Positions 16,585 through 23,925 of a stretch of DNA of 64,000 nt are shown here, one piece after another; within the stretch, counting starts at the first letter, position 1; every line of letters begins with the position of its first letter. The stretch lies in assembly GCA_040880005.1 (NCBI GenBank), contig JBBDJG010000034.1:1-64000 (forward strand), read 5' to 3'. Made by a program: the position numbers and the translations under genes. The notes under the pieces were generated by a model that did no database searches, was not told the origin of the DNA, and worked only from the letters and a program-made list of their open reading frames with translations. This stretch comes from JBBDJG01 sp040880005. GTDB lineage: Bacteria > Actinomycetota > Thermoleophilia > Solirubrobacterales > JBBDJG01.

Positions 16585-17321
16585 TCGGGATGTCAACGCT
16601 TTCGCGGGTGCTGCGCGAGTTGCGCGAGGACGTCGCGGCGGCACGGGATCGGGATCCGGCTGCGCGTCGCATCGGCAGCCTCGAAATCGTTCTGAGCTAC
16701 GCGGGCGTGCATGCCACGCTTGCGCACCGTGTCTCCCATGCGCTGCACGATGCGGGCGTGCCGATCGTGCCGCGCGTGCTCTCGAACGTCAGTCGTATCA
16801 CGACCGGCATCGAGATCCACCCCGCCGCCAGCATCGGGCACGACTTCTTCATCGACCACGGCACCGGCGTGGTGATCGGCGAGACGGCCGAGATCGGCGA
16901 CCGCGTCACTCTCTACCAAGGAGTGACGCTCGGCGGCACCGGGTTCGCGTCCGGCAAGCGCCATCCGACGGTGCAGGACAACGTCACGATCGGATCGGGG
17001 GCGAAGCTGCTGGGTCCGATCACCATCGGCCACGGCGCCAAGATCGGGGCCAACAGCGTGGTGATTCACGACGTTCCTGCTCATTCCACTGTCGTCGGAA
17101 ACCCGGGACACCCGGTGCGCGTAGAGGGCCGCAGGCCCGAAGGTCCCGACACCGATTGGATTCACCTGCCCGACCCCGTCGCGGATGCTCTCAAGGGCCT
17201 GGCCGACCGCATCGACGAGCTGGAGCAACTGATGGCGGAGCTGACGGGGACCGAGCGCAAGCACAGCGCCGAAGTTCGCCCCTTGCGCCGCGGCCAGGGC
17301 CAGGACCCCGCGAGCGGCTAG
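16581..17321 (+). CDS. cysE: serine O-acetyltransferase
   Basis: A 246-residue acetyltransferase that makes O-acetylserine for CysK. After a helical N-terminus comes the left-handed beta-helix of hexapeptide repeats, with GIEIHPAASIGHDFFIDHGT, VVIGETAEIGDRVTLYQGVT and GAKIGANSVV. The catalytic His are in IDHGTG and the adjacent HP segment. A ~65-residue C-terminal extension ends in a basic tail. The frame is open for 370 bp upstream, but the ATG at 16581 overlaps the ThiF stop and matches the family start. Confidence 0.94.
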   Translation: MIGMSTLSRVLRELREDVAAARDRDPAARRIGSLEIVLSYAGVHATLAHRVSHALHDAGVPIVPRVLSNVSRITTGIEIHPAASIGHDFFIDHGTGVVIGETAEIGDRVTLYQGVTLGGTGFASGKRHPTVQDNVTIGSGAKLLGPITIGHGAKIGANSVVIHDVPAHSTVVGNPGHPVRVEGRRPEGPDTDWIHLPDPVADALKGLADRIDELEQLMAELTGTERKHSAEVRPLRRGQGQDPASG

Positions 17322-17328
17322 CGGTAGC

Positions 17329-19509
17329 TTGGAGGCTCGGGCCGCCAAGACGTCATCCGGCACGGATTGCGCCGAGCGGTTGCTGGACAACCTCAACCCG
17401 CCTCAGCGTGAGGCTGTGGTGCACGGAGAGGGGCCGCTGTTGGTGCTGGCCGGCGCGGGGTCGGGCAAGACCCGCGTGCTGACACATCGTGTGGCCTATC
17501 TCGTCGCGTGCGGGAAGGCGAAGCCGTCGGAGATCATGGCGATCACGTTCACGAACAAGGCCGCCGGAGAGATGCGTGACCGGGTCCAGCAGCTGGTTGG
17601 GCCGATGGTGCGCGCCATGTGGGTGATGACGTTTCACTCCGCGTGCGCCCGCATGCTGCGCGCCGAGGCGGAACGCCTCGGTTACACACGCCAGTTCTCG
17701 ATCTACGACGACGCGGACTCGGTGCGGCTGGTAAAGCGCTGCCTGGACGAGCTGTCGATCGATCCGAAGCGATTCGCCCCGCGGGCGATCAAGACTCAGA
17801 TCTCGCGAGCAAAGAATCAACTCGCCGACGCGGCCGCGTATCGCCAGCAGGTGGGGTCGTTCTTCGAGCAGACGGTGGCCGACGTCTACGAGCTGTACGA
17901 GAAGCGGATCCATGGCATGAACGCGATGGACTTCGACGATCTGCTGCTTCGCACCGTCAATCTGCTCGAGCTGTTCGATGACGTGGTCGAGCGCTACCGG
18001 CGCACGATTCGCTGGCTGCTGGTCGACGAGTACCAGGACACCAATCACGCCCAGTATCGGCTGCTTCAACTGCTTGCCGGATCGCAACGAAACGTGTGTG
18101 TGGTCGGCGACGACGACCAGTCGATCTATGCCTTTCGCGGCGCGGACGTCAAGAACATTCTCGATTTCGAGCGGGACTTCCCCGGCTCCAAGGTCGTGAA
18201 GCTGGAGCAGAACTACCGCTCGACGCAGACGATCCTCTCGGCCGCCAACGCCGTCGTCGCCAACAACGACGATCGCAAGCCGAAGCAGCTCTGGACGGAT
18301 GCCGGCCAGGGCGACGCGGTCCATCTACGGGTGCTCGACGACGAGCACGTGGAGGCACGCTTCGTCGTGTCGGAGATCGAGGAGCTGGCCGAGCAGGGCA
18401 CCTCGCCACGCGATGTCGCCGTGTTCTATCGCACGAACGCGCAGAGCCGAGTGCTGGAGGACACGCTGGTCCGCTTCGGCACGTCCTACCAGGTGATCGG
18501 CGGAACGAAATTCTACGAGCGGGCCGAGATCAAGGACGCGCTCGCATATCTGACCTTGCTCGTGAATTCGGCCGACACGGTCTCCTTTCAGCGCATCGTC
18601 AACTCACCCAGGAGAGGCGTCGGGCAGACGACGCAGGCGCGTGTCCTGTCGCATTCGAACACGGTCGGTCGGCCGGTGCTGGAAGTTGCCTCCGTGCCGG
18701 AGGAGATTCCCGGATTGGGTGCCGCGGCGGTCAAGGCACTCGACCGCTTCGGGTCGGTGATCGAGCGCCTGCGCGAGCTGGCCGGGCGATCCTCGGTCGG
18801 CGACCTGCTCGAGGCCGTGCTCGAGGAGACCGGATACGCGGAGGCGCTCGAGGCCGACCGCACGATCGAGGCGCAGGGACGGCTCGAGAATCTCCAGGAG
18901 CTGGTCGGGGTTGCGCGGGAGTTCGATGCAAACTGGGACGCCGATCCCGGCCTCGACGCGCTCGGCGAGTTCCTGCACCAGCTCTCGCTGTATTCGGAGC
19001 AGGACGCGCTTCGCGACACCGAGGAGCTGGTGACGCTGATGACGTTGCACAACGCGAAGGGACTCGAATATCCGGTCGTCTTCATCATCGGGTGTGAGGA
19101 GGGGGTCTTTCCGCATGCGCGTTCGATCGACGAGGGCAACCTCTCGGAGGAGCGCAGGCTCTGCTACGTCGGCGTCACTCGCGCCAAGAGGCGGCTGTAC
19201 ATGACGTGCGCGCAGACGAGGTCGCTCTACGGTGACCGGTCCTACAACGTCCCCTCGCGGTTTCTGGACGAGATTCCAGCCGAGCTGACCGACGTCGAGG
19301 AGGCCGAGGCCCCGCACGTATGGCCCCAGCGCCCGACCGGCGGCACGGCACCGTTGCCGTTCCAGGTCGGAGACGACGTGCTGCACGCCAGCTTCGGCGA
19401 CGGTGTCGTGATCGGGCTCGACCAGGGCGGTGTCGTTGTGGTGCGATTCTCCTCCGGCGGGAAAGAGCGGCGACTGATGGCCGACTACGCACCGCTGCGA
19501 CGCAAGTAG
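17329..19509 (+). CDS. pcrA: UvrD/PcrA-type ATP-dependent DNA helicase
   Basis: A 726-residue superfamily 1A helicase. Walker A is AGAGSGKT (41-48). Other motifs include FTNKAAGEM, the DEYQD Walker B, DDDQSIYAFRGA, QNYRST and the C-terminal TLHNAKGLEY and VTRAKRRLY. The last ~50 residues (VGDDVLHASFGDGVV onward) form the Tudor-like domain that links PcrA to RNA polymerase. The TTG start lies 7 bp after cysE; a later TTG is also possible, and the true N-terminus is uncertain by ~17 residues. Role: DNA repair and transcription-coupled processes. Confidence 0.95.
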   Translation: MEARAAKTSSGTDCAERLLDNLNPPQREAVVHGEGPLLVLAGAGSGKTRVLTHRVAYLVACGKAKPSEIMAITFTNKAAGEMRDRVQQLVGPMVRAMWVMTFHSACARMLRAEAERLGYTRQFSIYDDADSVRLVKRCLDELSIDPKRFAPRAIKTQISRAKNQLADAAAYRQQVGSFFEQTVADVYELYEKRIHGMNAMDFDDLLLRTVNLLELFDDVVERYRRTIRWLLVDEYQDTNHAQYRLLQLLAGSQRNVCVVGDDDQSIYAFRGADVKNILDFERDFPGSKVVKLEQNYRSTQTILSAANAVVANNDDRKPKQLWTDAGQGDAVHLRVLDDEHVEARFVVSEIEELAEQGTSPRDVAVFYRTNAQSRVLEDTLVRFGTSYQVIGGTKFYERAEIKDALAYLTLLVNSADTVSFQRIVNSPRRGVGQTTQARVLSHSNTVGRPVLEVASVPEEIPGLGAAAVKALDRFGSVIERLRELAGRSSVGDLLEAVLEETGYAEALEADRTIEAQGRLENLQELVGVAREFDANWDADPGLDALGEFLHQLSLYSEQDALRDTEELVTLMTLHNAKGLEYPVVFIIGCEEGVFPHARSIDEGNLSEERRLCYVGVTRAKRRLYMTCAQTRSLYGDRSYNVPSRFLDEIPAELTDVEEAEAPHVWPQRPTGGTAPLPFQVGDDVLHASFGDGVVIGLDQGGVVVVRFSSGGKERRLMADYAPLRRK

Positions 19510-19528
19510 TCGTAGGTGGCCCATCCAC

Positions 19529-19534
19529 TAGCAT
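19529..19534 (+). promoter_or_regulatory. -10 box of a leaderless folD promoter
   Basis: TAGCAT, 8 nt, then the folD GTG start; no Shine-Dalgarno sequence. It is the same hexamer and nearly the same spacing as at gltX and tyrS. Confidence 0.45.
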
Positions 19535-19542
19535 CGCGGTCG

Positions 19543-20421
19543 GTGTCACCCGAGGCGACGATCATCGATGGCAAGGCCGCAGCGGCACGCGTGCGGGCGG
19601 AAGTCGCGCGCGAGGTCGAGCGCTTTCGCGCAGAGCACGGCGCCGTGCCGGGTCTCGCGACAGTGCTGGTGGGGGATGACGCCGCCTCGCGCGTTTACGT
19701 GGCGGGCAAGCAGGGTGCCTGTGAGGAGGTCGGGATGCACTCCGTCGCGCACGAGCTCCCGGGTAACGCCGGCGAGGGCGAGCTGCTCTCGCTGGTGAGT
19801 CGGTTGAACGACGATCCTGCGATCAACGGCTTCATCGTCCAACTCCCACTTCCGGCCGAGATCGATGCGGCGAGGGTGACGAGCGCGATCGACCCGCACA
19901 AGGACGTGGACGGACTGACGCCGACCAATGCGGGATTGCTTGCGCAGGGACGCCCCGGACTCGTTCCCGCAACGCCTTCGGGCGTGATGGAGCTGCTCGA
20001 CGTGGCAGGCGCGGCCCTCGAGGGTGCCGACGCCGTCGTGGTCGGCCGCAGCGACTTGGTAGGGCGACCGTTGGCTTCACTTCTGCTGGCGCGCAACTCC
20101 ACCGTCACGGTCTGTCACTCGCGCACGCGCGACCTGGGAGCGGTCTGCCGCCGCGCGGACGTGCTGATCGCCGCGGTGGGAAGCCCGCGACTGATCACCG
20201 CGGACATGGTGAAAGAGGGCGCGACCGTCATCGACGTCGGAATCAACCGGACGGGGGAGGGGCTTGTCGGTGACGTCGACTTCGGACCGGTCAGCGCAGT
20301 GGCAGGAGCAATCACACCGGTGCCCGGAGGCGTGGGCCCGATGACGATCGCGATGCTGCTGCGCAATACGCTTGAGGCCGCGCGCGGTCAGCGCGCGCCG
20401 GCGATCGCGAGAGGAGGCTGA
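19543..20421 (+). CDS. folD: methylenetetrahydrofolate dehydrogenase / methenyl-THF cyclohydrolase
   Basis: A 292-residue bifunctional one-carbon enzyme. The catalytic lysine is in SRVYVAGKQ (Lys56). QLPLP and PHKDVDGLTPTNAG are the folate-site signatures. GRSDLVGRP (in place of GRSxxVG) and PVPGGVGPMT form the NADP and C-terminal motifs. The GTG at 19543 is the best start, 8 nt after a -10 box. The membrane protein gene begins at the base immediately after its stop, so the two are probably co-transcribed. Confidence 0.95.
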   Translation: MSPEATIIDGKAAAARVRAEVAREVERFRAEHGAVPGLATVLVGDDAASRVYVAGKQGACEEVGMHSVAHELPGNAGEGELLSLVSRLNDDPAINGFIVQLPLPAEIDAARVTSAIDPHKDVDGLTPTNAGLLAQGRPGLVPATPSGVMELLDVAGAALEGADAVVVGRSDLVGRPLASLLLARNSTVTVCHSRTRDLGAVCRRADVLIAAVGSPRLITADMVKEGATVIDVGINRTGEGLVGDVDFGPVSAVAGAITPVPGGVGPMTIAMLLRNTLEAARGQRAPAIARGG

Positions 20422-21708
20422 ATGCGGCTGGGCAACGTCAAGATGGCGCAGTGGATAGCGGGAGCGGGTGGCGTCGTGCTGCTCGTGTCGATGTTCATGG
20501 ACTGGTATGGCACGGTGGTGGACATCGGCGGGGGCAGCGCCTTCGAGCACCCCGGAACAGCGGGGGCGGCCGCGGACGCGCTCTTGATCGTCGCGTGCGC
20601 AGTCGCAATCGTTGGCGTGGCGCTGGCCGCGGCATCGCGCTCGCCCGGAATTCCGGTGGCGGTCAGCGCTTTGACCACGTCGTCGGGAGCGATCGCCGTG
20701 GCGCTGGTGGGGGGGCGCATGTTCTTTCAGCCGGGCCCGGACGAGTTCGTGACGCTCGATGTCTGGATATTCGTGGCGCTGTTCGCAGCGGGCGCGATTC
20801 TCTACGGGGGGTGGATCGGGACGAAAGACGACTCGGTTGCCTCGACGCCAGAATCGGCTCCGTCGGCCCCGATCCCCGTCCCAGCCACGCCTGCGACGTC
20901 GAGCGCGGCAGCCACCCCGAGCACCCCCGCAAGGACAGCCGCAGCGCCGGTCGCGACCCCCGCAGCGGGTGCCGCGACGGCGGGGCCCGCACAGACGACT
21001 GCCGCGGCCACTAGAGTCCCGCAGGCGCCATCCGTATCGCAGGCGCCAAACCAACCTCAACGGGGGACGAAAATGGACCTCAGCAACGTCAAGACTGGAG
21101 GGCGGATCGCAGCGGTCGGCGGCCTCGTGCTGCTGATCTCGATCCTGTTCTTCGATTGGTACAAGGTGGGAGGCGAAGTGGGAGGCGCCGTCGAGGCCTT
21201 CGGCAACCTCACCGGGGCCGACACGGACACCGGTTTCAGCGCATGGGATGGCGAGGGTTTCTTCGGCATGATCGCCAACCTCGTGATGCTCGCGGCGTGC
21301 ATTGCAGCGATTGGACTGCCCGCGCTGGCCGCCACGTCGAGATCGGTCTCGCTTCCCGCGCCGCCCAGCACGGTGATCGGCGGCCTCGGCATCGCAGCGG
21401 TCGTGATGATCTTGCTGCGCATGCTGTTGCAGCCGGGAGAGGGCGAGTTCGTTGACCTCGAATGGGGAATCTTCGTGGCGCTTCTGGGTGCGACCGGCAT
21501 AGCCGCCGGCGGATTCATGTCGATGAGTGACGAGGGCACGTCGTTCGGTGAGGCCAGCGACCAGATCCGGCGCTCGACCTCGGGCGGAGGCGCGGGTCAG
21601 CCGCCCCCGGGTCAGCCGCCTCCAAGCCAACCACCTGAGGGGCAGCCCCCCGCAGGGGGGCAGCCGCCGGCCGGTGGCCCGCCTCCGCCTGGTGCTCCTC
21701 CGTCCTGA
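20422..21708 (+). CDS. membrane protein with two homologous halves and proline-rich linkers
   Basis: A 428-residue integral membrane protein that I cannot name. The first half (1-135) and second half (~215-380) repeat the same plan: a GNVK/SNVK start, a helix ending LLVSMFMDWY or LLISILFFDWY, an acidic loop, then three more helices with PGPDEF or PGEGEF before the last. An Ala/Pro/Thr-rich linker of ~75 residues joins them. The C-terminus is a PPGQPP-type repeat (~50 residues), probably extended. The ribosome-binding site GAGGAGG is strong. It looks like an internal duplication. Confidence 0.75.
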   Translation: MRLGNVKMAQWIAGAGGVVLLVSMFMDWYGTVVDIGGGSAFEHPGTAGAAADALLIVACAVAIVGVALAAASRSPGIPVAVSALTTSSGAIAVALVGGRMFFQPGPDEFVTLDVWIFVALFAAGAILYGGWIGTKDDSVASTPESAPSAPIPVPATPATSSAAATPSTPARTAAAPVATPAAGAATAGPAQTTAAATRVPQAPSVSQAPNQPQRGTKMDLSNVKTGGRIAAVGGLVLLISILFFDWYKVGGEVGGAVEAFGNLTGADTDTGFSAWDGEGFFGMIANLVMLAACIAAIGLPALAATSRSVSLPAPPSTVIGGLGIAAVVMILLRMLLQPGEGEFVDLEWGIFVALLGATGIAAGGFMSMSDEGTSFGEASDQIRRSTSGGGAGQPPPGQPPPSQPPEGQPPAGGQPPAGGPPPPGAPPS

Positions 21709-21766
21709 CGTCGCACGATCGTGAGGCAGAGCGTTTCGGTAGGGTAGGAACGGCAGTTAGCAATCA

Positions 21767-21791
21767 GCGGCCCTGCTCTCAGTAGGGCCGC
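21767..21791 (+). promoter_or_regulatory. hairpin upstream of the cold-shock gene
   Basis: GCGGCCCT, a 9-nt loop, then AGGGCCGC. It lies 20 bp before the GTG of the cold-shock gene, just ahead of its GGAGG. It may terminate the upstream transcript or be a 5'-UTR structure of the cold-shock mRNA. Confidence 0.5.
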
Positions 21792-21810
21792 GCCGCGTTA
21801 GGAGGCAGCA

Positions 21811-22011
21811 GTGCCAGAGGGCACCGTCAAGTGGTTCAGCAACGAAAAGGGTTACGGGTTCATAGAGCACGACGAGGGTGACGACGTGTTCGTCCACTTC
21901 TCGCAGATCAACCAGGATGGCTACAAGACCCTGGAGCAGGGCCAGAAAGTGACCTTCGAGGTCACCGACGGGCCCAAGGGGCTTCAGGCAGCCGAGGTAC
22001 GACTGGCCTAG
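21811..22011 (+). CDS. cold-shock domain protein (CspA family)
   Basis: A 66-residue single-OB-fold RNA/DNA chaperone of standard length. RNP1 is KGYGFIEH (residues 14-21) and RNP2 is VFVHFSQI. The GTG start has GGAGG at the right distance. Its TAG stop is the first part of a 43-bp CTAGTGG inverted repeat (22008-22050), followed by a terminator at 22104. Confidence 0.95.
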   Translation: MPEGTVKWFSNEKGYGFIEHDEGDDVFVHFSQINQDGYKTLEQGQKVTFEVTDGPKGLQAAEVRLA

Positions 22012-22050
22012 TGGTTCGTTCGGCGAGAGACTAGCCGGACGGGCCACTAG
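22008..22050. repeat. 43-bp miniature CTAGTGG inverted-repeat element
   Basis: CTAGTGGTTCGTTCGGC, a 9-nt spacer GAGAGACTA, then GCCGGACGGGCCACTAG: 17-bp ends with three mismatches. The first ten bases are identical to the ends of the 168-bp elements at 25375 and 45486 (reverse strand). The TAG stop of the cold-shock gene is part of its left end. It resembles the two tips of the longer element with the middle deleted. Confidence 0.7.
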
Positions 22051-22103
22051 CTTCGCTTCGCCTGGCTAACCGGCTTTATTGCTGGGCTCTACTATTTCTT
22101 GGG

Positions 22104-22133
22104 GGCCTCTCTTGCGAGGGGCCTTCTCTCTTT
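22104..22133 (+). terminator. rho-independent-type terminator after the cold-shock gene
   Basis: GGCCTCTC, loop TTGC, GAGGGGCC (8 bp, one G-T pair), followed by the pyrimidine tract TTCTCTCTTT. Confidence 0.65.
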
Positions 22134-22168
22134 GAGAGAGATCACGAGGGTAGTGCTGTGTGCGCCCG

Positions 22169-22174
22169 TAGAAT
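22169..22174 (+). promoter_or_regulatory. -10 box of a leaderless gatCAB promoter
   Basis: TAGAAT is a near-perfect -10 hexamer. It is followed by 9 nt and the gatC ATG, with no Shine-Dalgarno sequence. A -35 box is not obvious. Confidence 0.55.
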
Positions 22175-22183
22175 GACTCCACG

Positions 22184-22468
22184 ATGATCGATCACGACCA
22201 GGTCCTACACGTCGCCAACCTGGCGCGCCTGGACCTCTCCGAGCAGGAGGTCGAGCGCATGGCGCGCGACCTGTCGGGGGTGCTCGACCACATCGAGAAG
22301 ATCTCCCAGCTCGACCTGGACCGGGTTCGACCGACCTCGCACGTGGTCGAGGTGGAGAACGTGCTGCGTCCGGACGAGCCTCGCCCGAGCTGGCCCAAGC
22401 AGCGAGTACTCGAGAGCGCGCCCGACGCCGCCAAGGGCGGTTTTCGGGTCCCGACACCGGGACGATGA
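22184..22468 (+). CDS. gatC: Asp/Glu-tRNA amidotransferase subunit C
   Basis: A 94-residue small subunit of GatCAB that stabilises GatA-GatB. The N-terminal helices (HVANLARLDLSEQEVERMA) and the C-terminal motif NVLRPDEPRPS are typical of GatC. Its TGA overlaps the gatA ATG (ATGA), so translation is probably coupled. gatC-gatA-gatB form one operon. Confidence 0.93.
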   Translation: MIDHDQVLHVANLARLDLSEQEVERMARDLSGVLDHIEKISQLDLDRVRPTSHVVEVENVLRPDEPRPSWPKQRVLESAPDAAKGGFRVPTPGR

Positions 22469-23925
22469 CGACAGGGGCTCACGACGTGCCGGCGGCGCAG
22501 CTCGTCGATGGATTGCACAACGGCGACTTCTCCAGCACCGAGCTGTTCGCACACTTTCGACGGCGCATCGACGAGCAGTCCGACCTGGGTGCGTTCCTGT
22601 GGACCGCCGAGGAGGCATCCGAGGTGCCAACCGACTCTGCGCTCGCCGGCGTTCCGATCGCGATCAAGGACATTTTCTGCGCCGAGGACGTCCCGACCAC
22701 GGCGGCGTCGAAGATTCTCGAGGGCTACAGGCCGCCGTACACGGCAACGGCCGTGCGCAAGCTCGAGCAAGCCGGAGCGGTTTCGATCGGCAAGACCAAC
22801 ATGGATGAGTTCGCGATGGGATCCTCGAGCGAGAACTCGGCCTTCCACCCGGTGCGAAACCCCTGGGATCGCGAGCGGGTACCGGGGGGGTCTTCAGGTG
22901 GTTCCGCCGCGGCGGTGGCCGGGAAGCTCGCGCCTTGGGCGATCGGCACCGACACCGGTGGGTCGATTCGTCAGCCCGCAGCACTGTGTGGAATCGTGGG
23001 ACTGAAGCCCACCTACGGATCGATCTCGCGCTACGGCATGATCGCGTTTGCGTCCTCGCTCGACCAGTGCGGCCCGCTGACGCGCAACGTGAGCGATGCG
23101 GCGCTGCTGTTCAAGCACCTCGTGGGTAGCGATCCGTGTGACCCTACGTCGATCGGCCACGCCAACGAGGTGGAAATGCCGTCGCGCACCAGCCTGGAGG
23201 GCGTGCGCTTCGGCATTCCGAAAGAGATGGCCGGCGACGCGGAGGGCATCGAGCCAGGAGTTGGCGACGTCTTCGATGCTGCAGTAGGCCAGATCGAGCA
23301 ACTCGGCGGCACGATCGAGTTGACGGAACTGCCGCACGCCCAGTACGGCATTTCTGCCTACTACGTGATCGCGCCCGCGGAGGCCTCCTCCAACCTCGCC
23401 CGCTACGACGGGGTGCGCTTCGGCATGCGCGTCGAAGGGGCACAGGGATCGCTGCTCGATCTGTACAAGAGCACTCGTGCGAACGGCTTTGGCGAGGAGG
23501 TCAAGCGCCGCATCATGCTCGGGACGTTTGCGCTCTCGTCGGGATACTACGACGCCTACTATGGGCGCGCACAGCGCGTGCGGACCAAGATCGCCGAAGA
23601 CTTCCGAAACGCGTTCGAGCGCTTCGATTTCTTGCTGACGCCGACTTCGCCGAGCGTGGCCTTCAGGCTGGGAGAGCGCACTGCGGACCCACTCGCGATG
23701 TACATGTCCGACTACTGCACGGTGCCGATGTCGCTGGCCGGGATCCCGGCGATCTCGATTCCGGCGGGCGTGGCGAGCCCACCCGGTGGAGGAACGGCGC
23801 TGCCGGTCGGCCTCCAGATCTGCGGGCCCGCCTTCTCGGAGAGCAAACTGCTGGACGCGGCCCACGCGATCGAGCAGTCGATCGACTTCGATGCCAATCA
23901 TCGGCCCAAAGGCTTCGATGAATGA
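22465..23925 (+). CDS. gatA: Asp/Glu-tRNA amidotransferase subunit A
   Basis: A 486-residue amidase-signature enzyme that releases ammonia from glutamine for transfer to mischarged tRNA. The Ser-cisSer-Lys triad is visible: Lys68 in AIAIKDIF-type context and the serines in PGGSSGGSAAAVA and TDTGGSIRQPA. Length is standard. gatB begins 8 bp before its stop. Confidence 0.96.
   Translation: MTTGAHDVPAAQLVDGLHNGDFSSTELFAHFRRRIDEQSDLGAFLWTAEEASEVPTDSALAGVPIAIKDIFCAEDVPTTAASKILEGYRPPYTATAVRKLEQAGAVSIGKTNMDEFAMGSSSENSAFHPVRNPWDRERVPGGSSGGSAAAVAGKLAPWAIGTDTGGSIRQPAALCGIVGLKPTYGSISRYGMIAFASSLDQCGPLTRNVSDAALLFKHLVGSDPCDPTSIGHANEVEMPSRTSLEGVRFGIPKEMAGDAEGIEPGVGDVFDAAVGQIEQLGGTIELTELPHAQYGISAYYVIAPAEASSNLARYDGVRFGMRVEGAQGSLLDLYKSTRANGFGEEVKRRIMLGTFALSSGYYDAYYGRAQRVRTKIAEDFRNAFERFDFLLTPTSPSVAFRLGERTADPLAMYMSDYCTVPMSLAGIPAISIPAGVASPPGGGTALPVGLQICGPAFSESKLLDAAHAIEQSIDFDANHRPKGFDE

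Noticed and set aside
19509..19531. A possible degenerate CTAGTGG element (GTAGGTGGCCCATCCACTAG) between pcrA and folD
   Set aside because: Only ~6 bp of arm pairing and no shared body; too weak to call.
20077..21630. A 517-residue open frame antisense to the folD end and the membrane protein
   Set aside because: Arg/His-rich composition typical of GC-rich shadow frames; the sense genes are clear.
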